This document shows, piece by piece, positions 6,880 to 13,324 of a stretch of 23,457 nt of DNA; position 1 is the first letter of the stretch; each line of letters opens with the position of its first letter. The notes below the pieces were generated by a model. It did not search any database, had not been told where the DNA came from, and was given only the letters and a program-made list of their open reading frames with translations. The DNA lies in IMG/VR virus record IMGVR_UViG_3300036859_000346, positions 1 to 23,457 of that record; one strand, written 5' to 3'. The position numbers and the translations under genes are program-made. The DNA comes from a virus.

Positions 6880-7839
6880 TTGGTCACACGTGCCGAGGCA
6901 CTCGCGCTCATTGCGCGGCAGGACGCCAGCGAGATCTGGCAGGCTGCCCCGCAGTTCAGCGCCGCCCTGCGGACGTTCCGCACGGTCAACATGGGCAAGA
7001 AGATGGTCCGCTACCCGGTCATGGCGGCCCTGCCCAACGCATCCTTCGTGACCGGCGAGGATGCGGGCGATCCGGACGCCCGCAAGCCCGTGACCACCCA
7101 GGGCTGGGAGAACCGGGACCTGGTGGCCGAGGAGATCGCCGGGATCGTGCTGATCCCGGAGAACGTGATCGACGACGCCGAGCCCGAGTTCAACCTGTGG
7201 GCCGAGATCCGGCCGCGGATCGTGGAGGCCGTGGGCGTGGCGCTCGACGGCGCCGTGTTCTTCGGCACGGGCACGCCGGCAAGCTGGACCACCGCGGGTG
7301 CCCTGGGCATCGTGCCCCAGGCCGTTGCCGCCGGCAACGTGTTCGTGGAGGGCGCCAGCGGGGTGGACATCGCGGAGGACATCAATCAGACGATCGCGCT
7401 GGTGGAGGACGACGGGTACGACGCACCCGACGCCTACGCCCGCCGGCGCCTGCGCGCTGCTCTCCGTGGCCTGCGCGACGACAACGGCCAGCCGATCATC
7501 CAGAGCCCCACCGCCGGCAGCAACGTGCCGACGATCTACGGCGCCAACCTGAATTGGGTCACCAACGGGGCCTGGGTGGACGCCGACGCCAAGCTCATCG
7601 TGGGCGACCCCAGCTACGCCATCCTGGGGCTGCGGCAGGACATCACCTATAAGTTCCTCACCGAGGCCAGCGTCACGGTGGACGTGGAGGGCACGCCCAC
7701 GCTCATCAGCCTCGCGGAGAACGACCTGGTGGGCCTGCGCTTCAAGATGCGCGTCGGCTTCCAGACGGCGCAGAGCCCGACCAAGGACGGCGGCGACGAC
7801 GCCTTCCCCTTCGCGGTGCTCCAGCCCGAGCCCAGCTGA
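6880..7839 (+). CDS. Major capsid protein, HK97 fold
   Basis: 319 residues from a TTG start set by AGGAGG at 6867-6872. It builds the icosahedral shell. Pattern matches HK97-type coat proteins: N-arm, then FRTVNMGKKMVRYPVMAALP, the E-loop/A-domain stretch FVTGEDAGDPDARKPVTTQG, the strand VAEEIAGIVLIPENVIDDAE, the spine helix IRPRIVEAVGVALDGAVFFGTGTP, and a C-terminal GLRFKMRVGFQ strand. It is short for the family and lacks an extra N-terminal delta domain, which fits the separate scaffold. Upstream scaffold and downstream connector genes confirm the role. The 98-base spacer after it contains a strong hairpin. Confidence 0.9.
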   Translation: MVTRAEALALIARQDASEIWQAAPQFSAALRTFRTVNMGKKMVRYPVMAALPNASFVTGEDAGDPDARKPVTTQGWENRDLVAEEIAGIVLIPENVIDDAEPEFNLWAEIRPRIVEAVGVALDGAVFFGTGTPASWTTAGALGIVPQAVAAGNVFVEGASGVDIAEDINQTIALVEDDGYDAPDAYARRRLRAALRGLRDDNGQPIIQSPTAGSNVPTIYGANLNWVTNGAWVDADAKLIVGDPSYAILGLRQDITYKFLTEASVTVDVEGTPTLISLAENDLVGLRFKMRVGFQTAQSPTKDGGDDAFPFAVLQPEPS

Positions 7840-7874
7840 GCCCAGGCACCGCCTGAGCTGATCGGACCAAGCGC

Positions 7875-7905
7875 GCGCCGGTGGCCACCCCAAGGCTGCC
7901 GGCGC
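7875..7905 (+). terminator. Strong hairpin after the capsid gene (possible attenuator)
   Basis: Twelve-base stem: GCGCCGGTGGCC (7875-7886) pairs with GGCTGCCGGCGC (7894-7905) around a seven-base loop, with two G:U pairs and no mismatch. No U-tract follows, so it is not a classic intrinsic terminator; a partial attenuator or a 3'-end stabiliser of the capsid message is possible. It lies in the longest non-coding gap of the window. Confidence 0.5.
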
Positions 7906-7937
7906 CGCCCAACCTGGCGCAGATAAGGAGCCCGCAC

Positions 7938-8204
7938 GTGGCCACACCCAAGGCACCCCGCGAGCGCGTGGCGCTCACCCACCCAACCGGCAAGTTCAGC
8001 GTGCTGGTGAGCGCCAACCGCGCTGCCCAGCTCATCGGCCGCGGATACAAGCCGCACGCCGCTGGCACCACCACCACGGCTGGCACGCCCGTGAGCATCC
8101 CCAACCGCAACGAGCTGACCATCCGCGCCAAGGCCGCCGGAGTGCCCGTGAAGGGCACCAATGCCGACCTGCTGGCCGCGATCGTGGCCGCCGAGCAGGG
8201 CTAG
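7938..8204 (+). CDS. Small head protein with HeH/Rho-N-like C-terminus
   Basis: 88 residues from GTG at 7938, chosen because AAGGAG (7925-7930) lies seven bases upstream. A GTG at 7881 is in frame but lies inside the hairpin without SD. The N-terminal half (VALTHPTGKFSVLVSANRAA, then LIGRGYKP) resembles short phage proteins with an H-x-x-tG...v......A..L..rGy pattern that follow capsid genes. The C-terminal 30 residues (ELTIRAKAAGVPVKGTNADLL) fit the helix-extended-helix/SAP-like fold (L..rAk..Gv.vkGt..dLl.ai). A Thr/Ala linker joins them. Probably a head-associated or connector-linked protein; exact role unknown. Confidence 0.7.
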   Translation: MATPKAPRERVALTHPTGKFSVLVSANRAAQLIGRGYKPHAAGTTTTAGTPVSIPNRNELTIRAKAAGVPVKGTNADLLAAIVAAEQG

Positions 8205-8214
8205 GGCTCACCAC

Positions 8215-8790
8215 GTGTCGCTGCTGCTGCTGGACGAGGCCCAGGCCGCCGGCATTGGCGCCGAGCTGGATGAGGCCGCCCTGCAGGACGCCATCGATGA
8301 GGAGGAGGCCTGGCTGGCGCGCAAGATCGGGCCCCTGGTGGGCGAGCGCACCGAGCGCTTCCGCCTGACCTACATCACGCCCCTGCCCACCCAGGTGCAG
8401 CTGCGCCGCCCCACCGACAGCGTGGAGGTGGAGCAGGACAGCACCGAGGTGGACATGGGCGGCCTCGACATGCTGGCCGATGGCTGGGTGGTGGGCCGGC
8501 TGCCGCTGGGCACGCGCTTCACCGGCGTGCTCGACATCACCTACACGCCCAACGATGAGCTGGAGGTGAAGCGGGCGCTCAAGGAGCTGCTGGGCCTCAC
8601 CCTGGCCACCCAGGGCAGCGCCGGCCTGAGCGCAGAAGTCATGGGCAGCTACAGCTACGCCCGCGGCGCCGGCACCACCACCAGGCTGCGGCGCTCGATC
8701 GTGCGCGGCCTGCAGGCGCCGCCGGCAGCCGGCACCACGCGGCTCCTGAGCAGCGTGCGCCACGGCCTGGCTGGCGCGATCGGCCGATGA
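8215..8790 (+). CDS. Head-tail connector (adaptor) protein
   Basis: 191 residues from GTG at 8215. An in-frame ATG at 8161 lies inside the previous gene and would give an implausible leader. Role: ring protein that binds beneath the portal. Evidence: position directly after the head genes and before the stopper; a helical N-terminus with the acidic DEAALQDAIDEEEAWLARKI typical of gp6/gp15-like adaptors; a beta-rich middle (RFRLTYITPLPTQVQLRRPT, TRFTGVLDITYTPNDE); and a helical end. Only a weak AGGG stretch precedes the start. Family placement is by pattern and synteny; it is longer than the usual 100-120-residue adaptor. Confidence 0.65.
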   Translation: MSLLLLDEAQAAGIGAELDEAALQDAIDEEEAWLARKIGPLVGERTERFRLTYITPLPTQVQLRRPTDSVEVEQDSTEVDMGGLDMLADGWVVGRLPLGTRFTGVLDITYTPNDELEVKRALKELLGLTLATQGSAGLSAEVMGSYSYARGAGTTTRLRRSIVRGLQAPPAAGTTRLLSSVRHGLAGAIGR

Positions 8791-9161
8791 GTTTCGGCTC
8801 GCTGCTGCGGCACAAGGTGCTGATCAGCCAGCGCCGGCCCGTGCTGGCTGCCGGCCTGCCCACCTACGATGCCCGGGGCCAGCAGATCGTCAGCCTGCAG
8901 CCCGTGGGCGAGTACCGGACCCGGATCCAGCAGCTCACGGCGCGCGAGATCGCTCTGCTGGGCCAGGCGGGCGCCGTCATAGGCGACCACCGCCTGTACT
9001 TCTTCGCGGGCACGCCGGTGGACGAGGCCAGCCAGGTGCAGCCCCAGCCCGCTGACGGGCGCCTGTTCGAGATCACGCGCGTCAACGACCTGGGCGGCGA
9101 GGGCCGGTACCTCGAGGTGTTCGCCACACTGGTCACCAGCACGGAGGTACCTGCATCGTGA
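8787..9161 (+). CDS. Head closure / stopper-like protein
   Basis: 124 residues, ATGA overlap with the adaptor gene. Predominantly beta: VLISQRRPV, GEYRTRIQQLTAREIALLGQ, HRLYFFAGTPVDEASQV, GRLFEITRVNDLGGEGRYLE, VFATLV. This matches the small beta-barrel of head-tail joining or head-completion proteins (a barrel ending in a strand that reads FEI..V....G.......V). The stopper seals the packaged head and forms the platform for the tail. Synteny (after adaptor, before gp10-like) supports the role. The stop overlaps the GTG of the fibre-like gene. Confidence 0.65.
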   Translation: MSFGSLLRHKVLISQRRPVLAAGLPTYDARGQQIVSLQPVGEYRTRIQQLTAREIALLGQAGAVIGDHRLYFFAGTPVDEASQVQPQPADGRLFEITRVNDLGGEGRYLEVFATLVTSTEVPAS

Positions 9162-9721
9162 CCACCCGCGTACGCCGCAGCCACCTGGCCCTGCGCCGGC
9201 TGGACGATCCGCCCGAGCCGCCGCCCGAGGGCGCTGAGCTGATCTATGCCGATGCCACTGGCGCCCTGCGCCAGCTGGATGACCTCGACAACGACAGCCC
9301 CATAGGTGGCGACGCGTCGGCAGCGATCGCAGCCCACGAGGCGGCTGGCAACCCACACCCGAACTACGAGACGTCCGCCGAGGCGCAAGCCAAGGTGGAC
9401 GCCGCGGTGGCCGCCCTGGTGGGCGCTGCGCCCAGCACCCTGAACACGCTGGCCGAGATCGCCACCGCCCTGGCATCGGATCCGGCGCTAGCCACCACGC
9501 TCACGGCGCTGATCGGCACGAAGCAGCCCCTGGACGCCACGCTCACCGCCCTGGCGGCCGTGGTGACGGCCGCCGACAAGCTGATCTATGCCACCGGCGT
9601 AGATACGTTCAGCACCGCCACACTCTCGGCCTTCGCCCGCACCCTGCTGGACGACGCGGATGCGGCCGCTGCCCGGGACACCCTGGGCGCGGCGGCCGCC
9701 AGCGCCGGCCAGGTGCATTGA
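9158..9721 (+). CDS. Tail-fibre-stalk-like protein inside the connector block
   Basis: 187 residues, GTG start coupled to the previous stop. Residues 1-60 are Pro/acid-rich with ELIYADATGALRQLDDL. From about 62 the sequence reads like fibre stalks: NPHPNYETSAEAQAKVDAAV, APSTLNTLAEIATALASDP, LTALIGTKQPL, then the widespread fibre repeat pattern TLTALAAVVTAADKLIYATG, FARTLLDD and ARDTLGAA. These segments normally sit in long receptor-binding fibres near the tail tip; here they end at once (SAGQVH) with no receptor-binding head. It may be a head or neck fibre. The Ser/Thr-rich stalk is a plausible acceptor for the adjacent glycosyltransferase, to which it is coupled (TTGA, 9718-9721). Confidence 0.75.
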   Translation: MTTRVRRSHLALRRLDDPPEPPPEGAELIYADATGALRQLDDLDNDSPIGGDASAAIAAHEAAGNPHPNYETSAEAQAKVDAAVAALVGAAPSTLNTLAEIATALASDPALATTLTALIGTKQPLDATLTALAAVVTAADKLIYATGVDTFSTATLSAFARTLLDDADAAAARDTLGAAAASAGQVH

Positions 9722-10785
9722 CGGAGGCGCCTGGCTCACGGCACCTGTTCGTCCTGGCCACAGGGCAGGACACGGGCGGCTGGGGCATCCGCATCAAGGC
9801 CGGCATCGACCGGCACGCGCCGGGCTGGACGGCTAGGAGCATGGCCACCACCCGCATGTACTTGGACTACCCCACCGACCTGCCCTTCCGGCGCGAGCTG
9901 GCCCGGGCGCACTACGGCCAGGCCGACGTGGTGCAGCTGCGGAACACGCTGCACGGCTGGCAGCTGTACGACGACGGTGCCGGCAAGCCCGTGGTGCTGC
10001 TCTACCACGGCAGCCAGTACCGCCGCGATCACGCCCAGCTGGCGGCTGAGGCGCGCGAGATCGGGGCGCTGCAGATCGTTAGCACCATGGACCTCACCCT
10101 GATCGAGGGCGACGCCACCTGGGTGGGCTCGCCCTACAACCTGGCCGAGCTGCGCGCGATCCGGGCCCAGCACTACCGCCCCGACGGCCGGATCCGCATC
10201 GCGCACGCGCCCACGAACCGCGCCATCAAGGGTACCGAGCACTTCCTGCAGGTGGTGCGCCGGCTGCAGGCCCGCCACCCCGTCGAGCTGGTGCTGATCG
10301 AGCAAGAGCGCTGGGCCACGTGCCTGCGCCGCAAGGCGACCGCCGACATCTTCTACGACCAGCTGGAGCTGGGCTACGGGAACAACGCCATCGAGGCCTG
10401 GGCCATGGGCATCCCGGTGGTGGCCGGTGCCGCGGATCCAGCCGTCCGGGCGGCCATGCGCCGGCGCTGGGGCCGGCTGCCCTTCCAGCAGACCACGCCC
10501 GACCAGCTGGAGGCGCGCCTCGAGGCACTGATCACCAGCGAGCGCGCGCGCCAGGAGTGGGCCCATGCCGGCACCGAGCACGTCGAGCGGTGGCATGATG
10601 AGCGGGTGGTGATCCCGCAGCTCCTGGAGATCTACAGCGCGGCCCTGCCCACCCAGCCTGGCCCGGTGCACGCCACGCGCGACCGCGCGGGCCGGCGAGC
10701 AGCGCGGGCACTGCGAGCACAGCAGAGCCTCGAGCGCGCCCTGGCACAGCGCGCAGCTGGCCGGGCCGCCAGGGTGGCTGGCTAG
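9718..10785 (+). CDS. GT-B fold glycosyltransferase
   Basis: 355 residues, TTG start within the TTGA overlap with the fibre-like gene. GT-B (GT4-like) signs: N-terminal Rossmann strand HLFVLATGQDTGGWGIRI with a Gly-rich loop; LLYHGSQYRRDH (94-105); the linker and start of the donor domain RIRIAHAPTNRAIKGTEHFL (158-177, Lys171 in KGT); VELVLIE; and the donor-sugar motif GYGNNAIEAWAMGIPVV (219-235, Glu226). It should transfer a sugar from a nucleotide donor to a protein or glycan. The C-terminal 40 residues are Arg/Ala-rich and basic. Context inside head-tail genes suggests a virion target. TAGTG overlap with the next gene. Family call is firm; substrate unknown. Confidence 0.85.
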   Translation: MTEAPGSRHLFVLATGQDTGGWGIRIKAGIDRHAPGWTARSMATTRMYLDYPTDLPFRRELARAHYGQADVVQLRNTLHGWQLYDDGAGKPVVLLYHGSQYRRDHAQLAAEAREIGALQIVSTMDLTLIEGDATWVGSPYNLAELRAIRAQHYRPDGRIRIAHAPTNRAIKGTEHFLQVVRRLQARHPVELVLIEQERWATCLRRKATADIFYDQLELGYGNNAIEAWAMGIPVVAGAADPAVRAAMRRRWGRLPFQQTTPDQLEARLEALITSERARQEWAHAGTEHVERWHDERVVIPQLLEIYSAALPTQPGPVHATRDRAGRRAARALRAQQSLERALAQRAAGRAARVAG

Positions 10786-11210
10786 TGGCCCGGCGAGGCA
10801 AGGCCCGGGGCCCTGGCAAGCGGGTCATCATGAACCGCGAGGCGCTGGACGCCATCAACCTGGGCGCCGCCGACGGACTGCAGGACATGGGCGAGCAGGT
10901 GCTCGCTGTGGCCCAGCCGCACGTGTGGGACCGCACGCCCAAGGGCCAGGGCATCATCGAGACCGGCAAGGCCGTCACCTACGTGAACGCCCGCAAGGTG
11001 GCCGGCACCGGCAGCGCGCCCAGGGGCGCCGCGGTGCGCGGCCTGATCGTCACCGTGGTGGGCTACGACTTCCCGGCGCGCTTCCAGGAGACGGGCACGT
11101 CGAAGCAGGCGGCCAAGCCGGTGCTGACGCCGGCCATGGCAGAGGTGGCACCGCACGGTGGCGACAACATGACCGCGTTCATCAAGCGGCGGCTGGGAGG
11201 GGTGCGCTAG
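10785..11210 (+). CDS. HK97 gp10-like tail-completion / minor head-tail protein
   Basis: 141 residues, GTG sharing one base with the previous stop (TAGTG). Pattern: a basic N-terminus, helix ALDAINLGAADGLQDMGEQV, AQPHVWDRTPKGQGIIETGK, strand RGLIVTVVGYDFPARFQETG, and TSKQAAKPVLTPAMAEV at the end. The segment Y..f..P...E.GTskq...P.l.PA matches HK97 gp10-type proteins, where a central strand then E(x)GT and a PxLxPA helix are hallmarks. It works at the head-tail interface before tail docking. It belongs with the adaptor, stopper and terminator, from which the fibre/glycosyltransferase pair separates it. Confidence 0.85.
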   Translation: MARRGKARGPGKRVIMNREALDAINLGAADGLQDMGEQVLAVAQPHVWDRTPKGQGIIETGKAVTYVNARKVAGTGSAPRGAAVRGLIVTVVGYDFPARFQETGTSKQAAKPVLTPAMAEVAPHGGDNMTAFIKRRLGGVR

Positions 11211-11668
11211 TGGCCACCGACATGTGGGATCCCGTGGGCAAGCTGCTGACGGAGCTGCGCGACGACACCGCCGTGGCGGCGATCGCCGGCGAGAACCCGC
11301 ACGAGCCAGTACAGGCCCGCGTCCGCAGCCCCAAGCCAGGCCAGGGCGACAGCCAGGGCCCGGGCCACTACCGGGCCTTCGTCACGATCGCGACGCTGGC
11401 TACACCACGCCACCCCAGCGTTCCTCTGCAGCGCGCCAGGCACGTGGTAACGTGCTACGGACGGGACCCCGAAGAGGCCGCGGCTCTGTACATCGCATGT
11501 TCGGAGGCGCTGCACCACAAGGGCCCGCGGCAGACCGGCAGCGGCCATGGCATCTATGTGAGCCACGACGACACCGGCGGCACAGAAGACGAAGATCCGG
11601 ACACCCAGCAGCCCCTATACCGCTTCGTAGTCGAAACCCTCGCCACCACCCAGGTGCTGGCGCCATAG
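11210..11668 (+). CDS. Tail terminator protein
   Basis: 152 residues from GTG at 11210, overlapping the previous stop by one base, with GGGAGGGG about ten bases upstream. The alpha/beta pattern fits tail terminators (gpU/gp17.1/gp11-like): N-terminal helix DPVGKLLTELRDDTAVAAIA, strands around RAFVTIATLA and ARHVVTCYGRDPEEAAALYI, a helix with CSEALH, and a C-terminal strand LYRFVVETLATTQ. It caps the polymerising tail tube and joins it to the head. The order (gp10-like, terminator, tube) is standard. A small hairpin follows the stop. Confidence 0.8.
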   Translation: MATDMWDPVGKLLTELRDDTAVAAIAGENPHEPVQARVRSPKPGQGDSQGPGHYRAFVTIATLATPRHPSVPLQRARHVVTCYGRDPEEAAALYIACSEALHHKGPRQTGSGHGIYVSHDDTGGTEDEDPDTQQPLYRFVVETLATTQVLAP

Positions 11669-11671
11669 CAG

Positions 11672-11694
11672 CCCCGGCGGTACTGCCGCCAGGG
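11672..11694 (+). other. Short hairpin in the gap after the tail terminator
   Basis: GGCGG (11676-11680) and CCGCC (11686-11690) pair around TACTG, extended by CCC/GGG across a single bulged A (11691). No U-tract. It lies in a 45-base gap before the six-cysteine gene; it may be a weak pause or processing site. Confidence 0.3.
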
Positions 11695-11713
11695 TGCGAC
11701 GGGAGAGAGACAG

Positions 11714-12214
11714 GTGACAACCGCACAGGCCGCTCGAGCCCGCGCGCAGCGCCCGCCGCTGCAGCCGGCCACCTTCACCATGGTGGCCGACGGTGTTCGC
11801 GCCCAGGTGGTCACCAGGGCCAACATCCTCCCGGCGCACCTCACCACCAGCGCCCACGAGGGCCGCCAGGCCAGCTGCCAGTGCTGGCCGCTCATGGAGC
11901 AGCTGATGGCCCGCCAGGTATGGCGCGTGGCGCCGGCGGGCACCCGGGAGGCATGCACCCAGGACGAGCACGATCTACGGCCGTTGCGGGCCTGTGTGTG
12001 GCCCGAGGCGCCCCAGGCGCTGGCCGCCCAGGCATGGCACGGCATCGTGGAGATCCTGCTCACCATGTGCGCCTACTGCGGCGCCGTGGAGGTGCGCGAC
12101 ACCAGCTACCACCAGCTTGCCGGTGTTCGATCCGGCAGCCTGGCGACCCGCCGGCGCTCAGACATCCTGGGCTGGTACGCCGGCAAGCGCCCGGCCGGGC
12201 GCGTGTACACGTGA
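11714..12214 (+). CDS. Unknown six-cysteine protein inserted before the tail tube gene
   Basis: 166 residues, GTG with SD GGGAGAG upstream. I do not recognise it. Visible features: a beta-like N-terminal part (FTMVADGVRAQVVTRANILP), CQCWP (C55, C57), C81, C94, and CAYC (C119-C122) followed by GAVEVRDTSYHQL, then a basic end (GWYAGKRPAGRVY). The Cys pairs suggest a metal site, with W and H residues nearby. It is flanked by unusually long gaps (45 and 60 bases) with its own SD, so it may be expressed separately from its neighbours. It occupies the slot between terminator and tube proteins, where an extra gene is uncommon. Confidence 0.65.
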   Translation: MTTAQAARARAQRPPLQPATFTMVADGVRAQVVTRANILPAHLTTSAHEGRQASCQCWPLMEQLMARQVWRVAPAGTREACTQDEHDLRPLRACVWPEAPQALAAQAWHGIVEILLTMCAYCGAVEVRDTSYHQLAGVRSGSLATRRRSDILGWYAGKRPAGRVYT

Positions 12215-12236
12215 GCCCCACCATGTAAGCCCGTGC

Positions 12237-12251
12237 GCCGGTGGCCCCGGC
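12237..12251 (+). other. Small hairpin before the tail tube gene
   Basis: GCCGG (12237-12241) and CCGGC (12247-12251) pair around a five-base loop. The 12-mer GCGCCGGTGGCC at 12235-12246 is identical to the left arm of the hairpin after the capsid gene (7875-7886). Both are in spacers before SD-equipped genes. Could be chance in such GC-rich DNA. Confidence 0.25.
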
Positions 12252-12259
12252 ATCCAAGC

Positions 12260-12267
12260 AAGGAGGT
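12260..12267 (+). promoter_or_regulatory. Strong Shine-Dalgarno of the tail tube gene
   Basis: AAGGAGGT, a full anti-SD match, seven bases before GTG at 12275. It decides that start over an in-frame upstream start at 12233, and it is consistent with high expression of an abundant tail protein. Confidence 0.85.
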
Positions 12268-12274
12268 ACGAACC

Positions 12275-12808
12275 GTGGGACTGCGCGCAGCCACCCCAGC
12301 CAACCTGGTCGTAGGCGCCGGCGACGTGCTGGTCGAGGATGCCGACCAGGGCGTCACGGCCGACGACAACGTGTACCGCGTGGAGCAAGAGCTGTTCAGC
12401 CCCGACAACCTGAACGGCTCGCCTGGCACGCTGGTGGACACCCACTACAAGGTCAAGGAAGAGGCGGTGCTCGAGGTCACCTGGCCCGAGGTGGCCGCCG
12501 ACACCTTGGCGCTCATGTGGCCCGGCAGCCAGTCGGCCGTGGTGGGCGACAGCACCACCATCGACAGCGATGGCACGGAGCGCCGGATCCCGAGCACCGA
12601 CTACCACGACTACGAGCTGCGGGTGCCGGGGCTCAACGGCAAGGTCTTCAGCTTCTTCGCCGACAACGGGCTCAACGTGGCCCCGATCGAGCTGAGCGGC
12701 CAGAACGCCGGCATGATGAGCCCGCGGCTCGAGATCCACAGCGCCTGGAGCGCTGCGGACATCACGGCCAGCCCGCACCGGATCGTCATCACCGTCCCGG
12801 CCAGCTGA
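12275..12808 (+). CDS. Major tail (tube) protein
   Basis: 177 residues from GTG set by AAGGAGGT. It forms the hexameric rings of the non-contractile tube. The sequence is almost all beta with Gly/Asp turns: RAATPANLVVGAGDVLVEDA, VYRVEQELFSPDNLNGSPG, VDTHYKVKEEAVLEVTWPEV, TALMWP-like middle, a charged hairpin SDGTERRIPSTDYHDYELRV, and a C-terminal IELSGQNAGMMSPRLEIHSA strand pair ending IVITVPAS. This follows actinophage-type tube proteins in length and fold pattern. Synteny (terminator upstream; chaperones and tape measure downstream) and the strongest SD in the tail region support it. Confidence 0.8.
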   Translation: MGLRAATPANLVVGAGDVLVEDADQGVTADDNVYRVEQELFSPDNLNGSPGTLVDTHYKVKEEAVLEVTWPEVAADTLALMWPGSQSAVVGDSTTIDSDGTERRIPSTDYHDYELRVPGLNGKVFSFFADNGLNVAPIELSGQNAGMMSPRLEIHSAWSAADITASPHRIVITVPAS

Positions 12809-12817
12809 GCCAGCCAG

Positions 12818-13324
12818 GTGCAGCTGCGCGACTTCCTGCCCCGGCGTAGCGTCGAAGACATACTGTCGGGGCGCATTCGCTTCTGGCTGGGCGCCGAGGG
12901 TGGGCGCTGGTACGAGGTGCCGGTGCTGCCGATCGAGGCCAACGAGCGCTGGCGGGCTGGGCTTGACGCCCAGCTTGCCAGCCTGCTCACCCAAGTCACC
13001 CAGGCCGGCGACGATGCCGGGCTGATCCTGGGCCTGCTGACCGGCGCCAGCAACGACCTGCTGGGCACCCTGGTGAGCTATGACGAGGGCCACACCCTGC
13101 CGCCCCAGGAGGAGCTTGCCCGGCTGGCCCGGCCACACGAGGCGCTGCGGGCGGTGCTCGAGTGCTGGCTCGCTGCGAACCCTCTAGCCGCCATCGGGCT
13201 GCTGATGGCCGACGAGGGCAACATGCAGCCGCCGGCGCCTACGACCAGTGGGGCCCCATCCGCGCCTACGAAGCCGCCAGCGCCTACGGGTGGGGCAGCC
13301 CGAGCCACATCCGGCGCACACTGA
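12818..13324 (+). CDS. Tail assembly chaperone, first frame (G-like)
   Basis: 168 residues in the zero frame, GTG start nine bases after the tube gene and without a clear SD. Sequence: RFWLGAEGGRWYEVPVLPIE (21-40), ANERWRAGLDAQLASLLTQV, then helices to about 132 (LAAIGLLMADEG), matching N-terminal tail-chaperone parts. The last 30 residues (QPPAPTTSGAPSAPT and on) are low-complexity and use poor third positions, consistent with the real message having moved to the -1 frame. The chaperone coats the tape measure during tube assembly. It is expected to give both a short form and a frameshifted long form. Confidence 0.75.
   Translation: MQLRDFLPRRSVEDILSGRIRFWLGAEGGRWYEVPVLPIEANERWRAGLDAQLASLLTQVTQAGDDAGLILGLLTGASNDLLGTLVSYDEGHTLPPQEELARLARPHEALRAVLECWLAANPLAAIGLLMADEGNMQPPAPTTSGAPSAPTKPPAPTGGAARATSGAH

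Noticed and set aside
7875-7905. Classic rho-independent terminator after the capsid gene
   Set aside because: The stem is strong but no T-run follows, and downstream genes clearly belong to the same operon.
6421-7956. 511-codon minus-strand frame across scaffold, capsid and spacer
   Set aside because: It spans three independent plus-strand elements, has no recognisable domains, and is explained by G/C third positions of the real genes.
13250-13257. GGGGCCCC as the canonical slippery site of the chaperone genes
   Set aside because: In the zero frame it reads GGG GCC CCA. A -1 slip would mispair both tRNAs at GGG-GCC, and the codon-bias switch occurs upstream. Kept only as a weak single-tRNA option.
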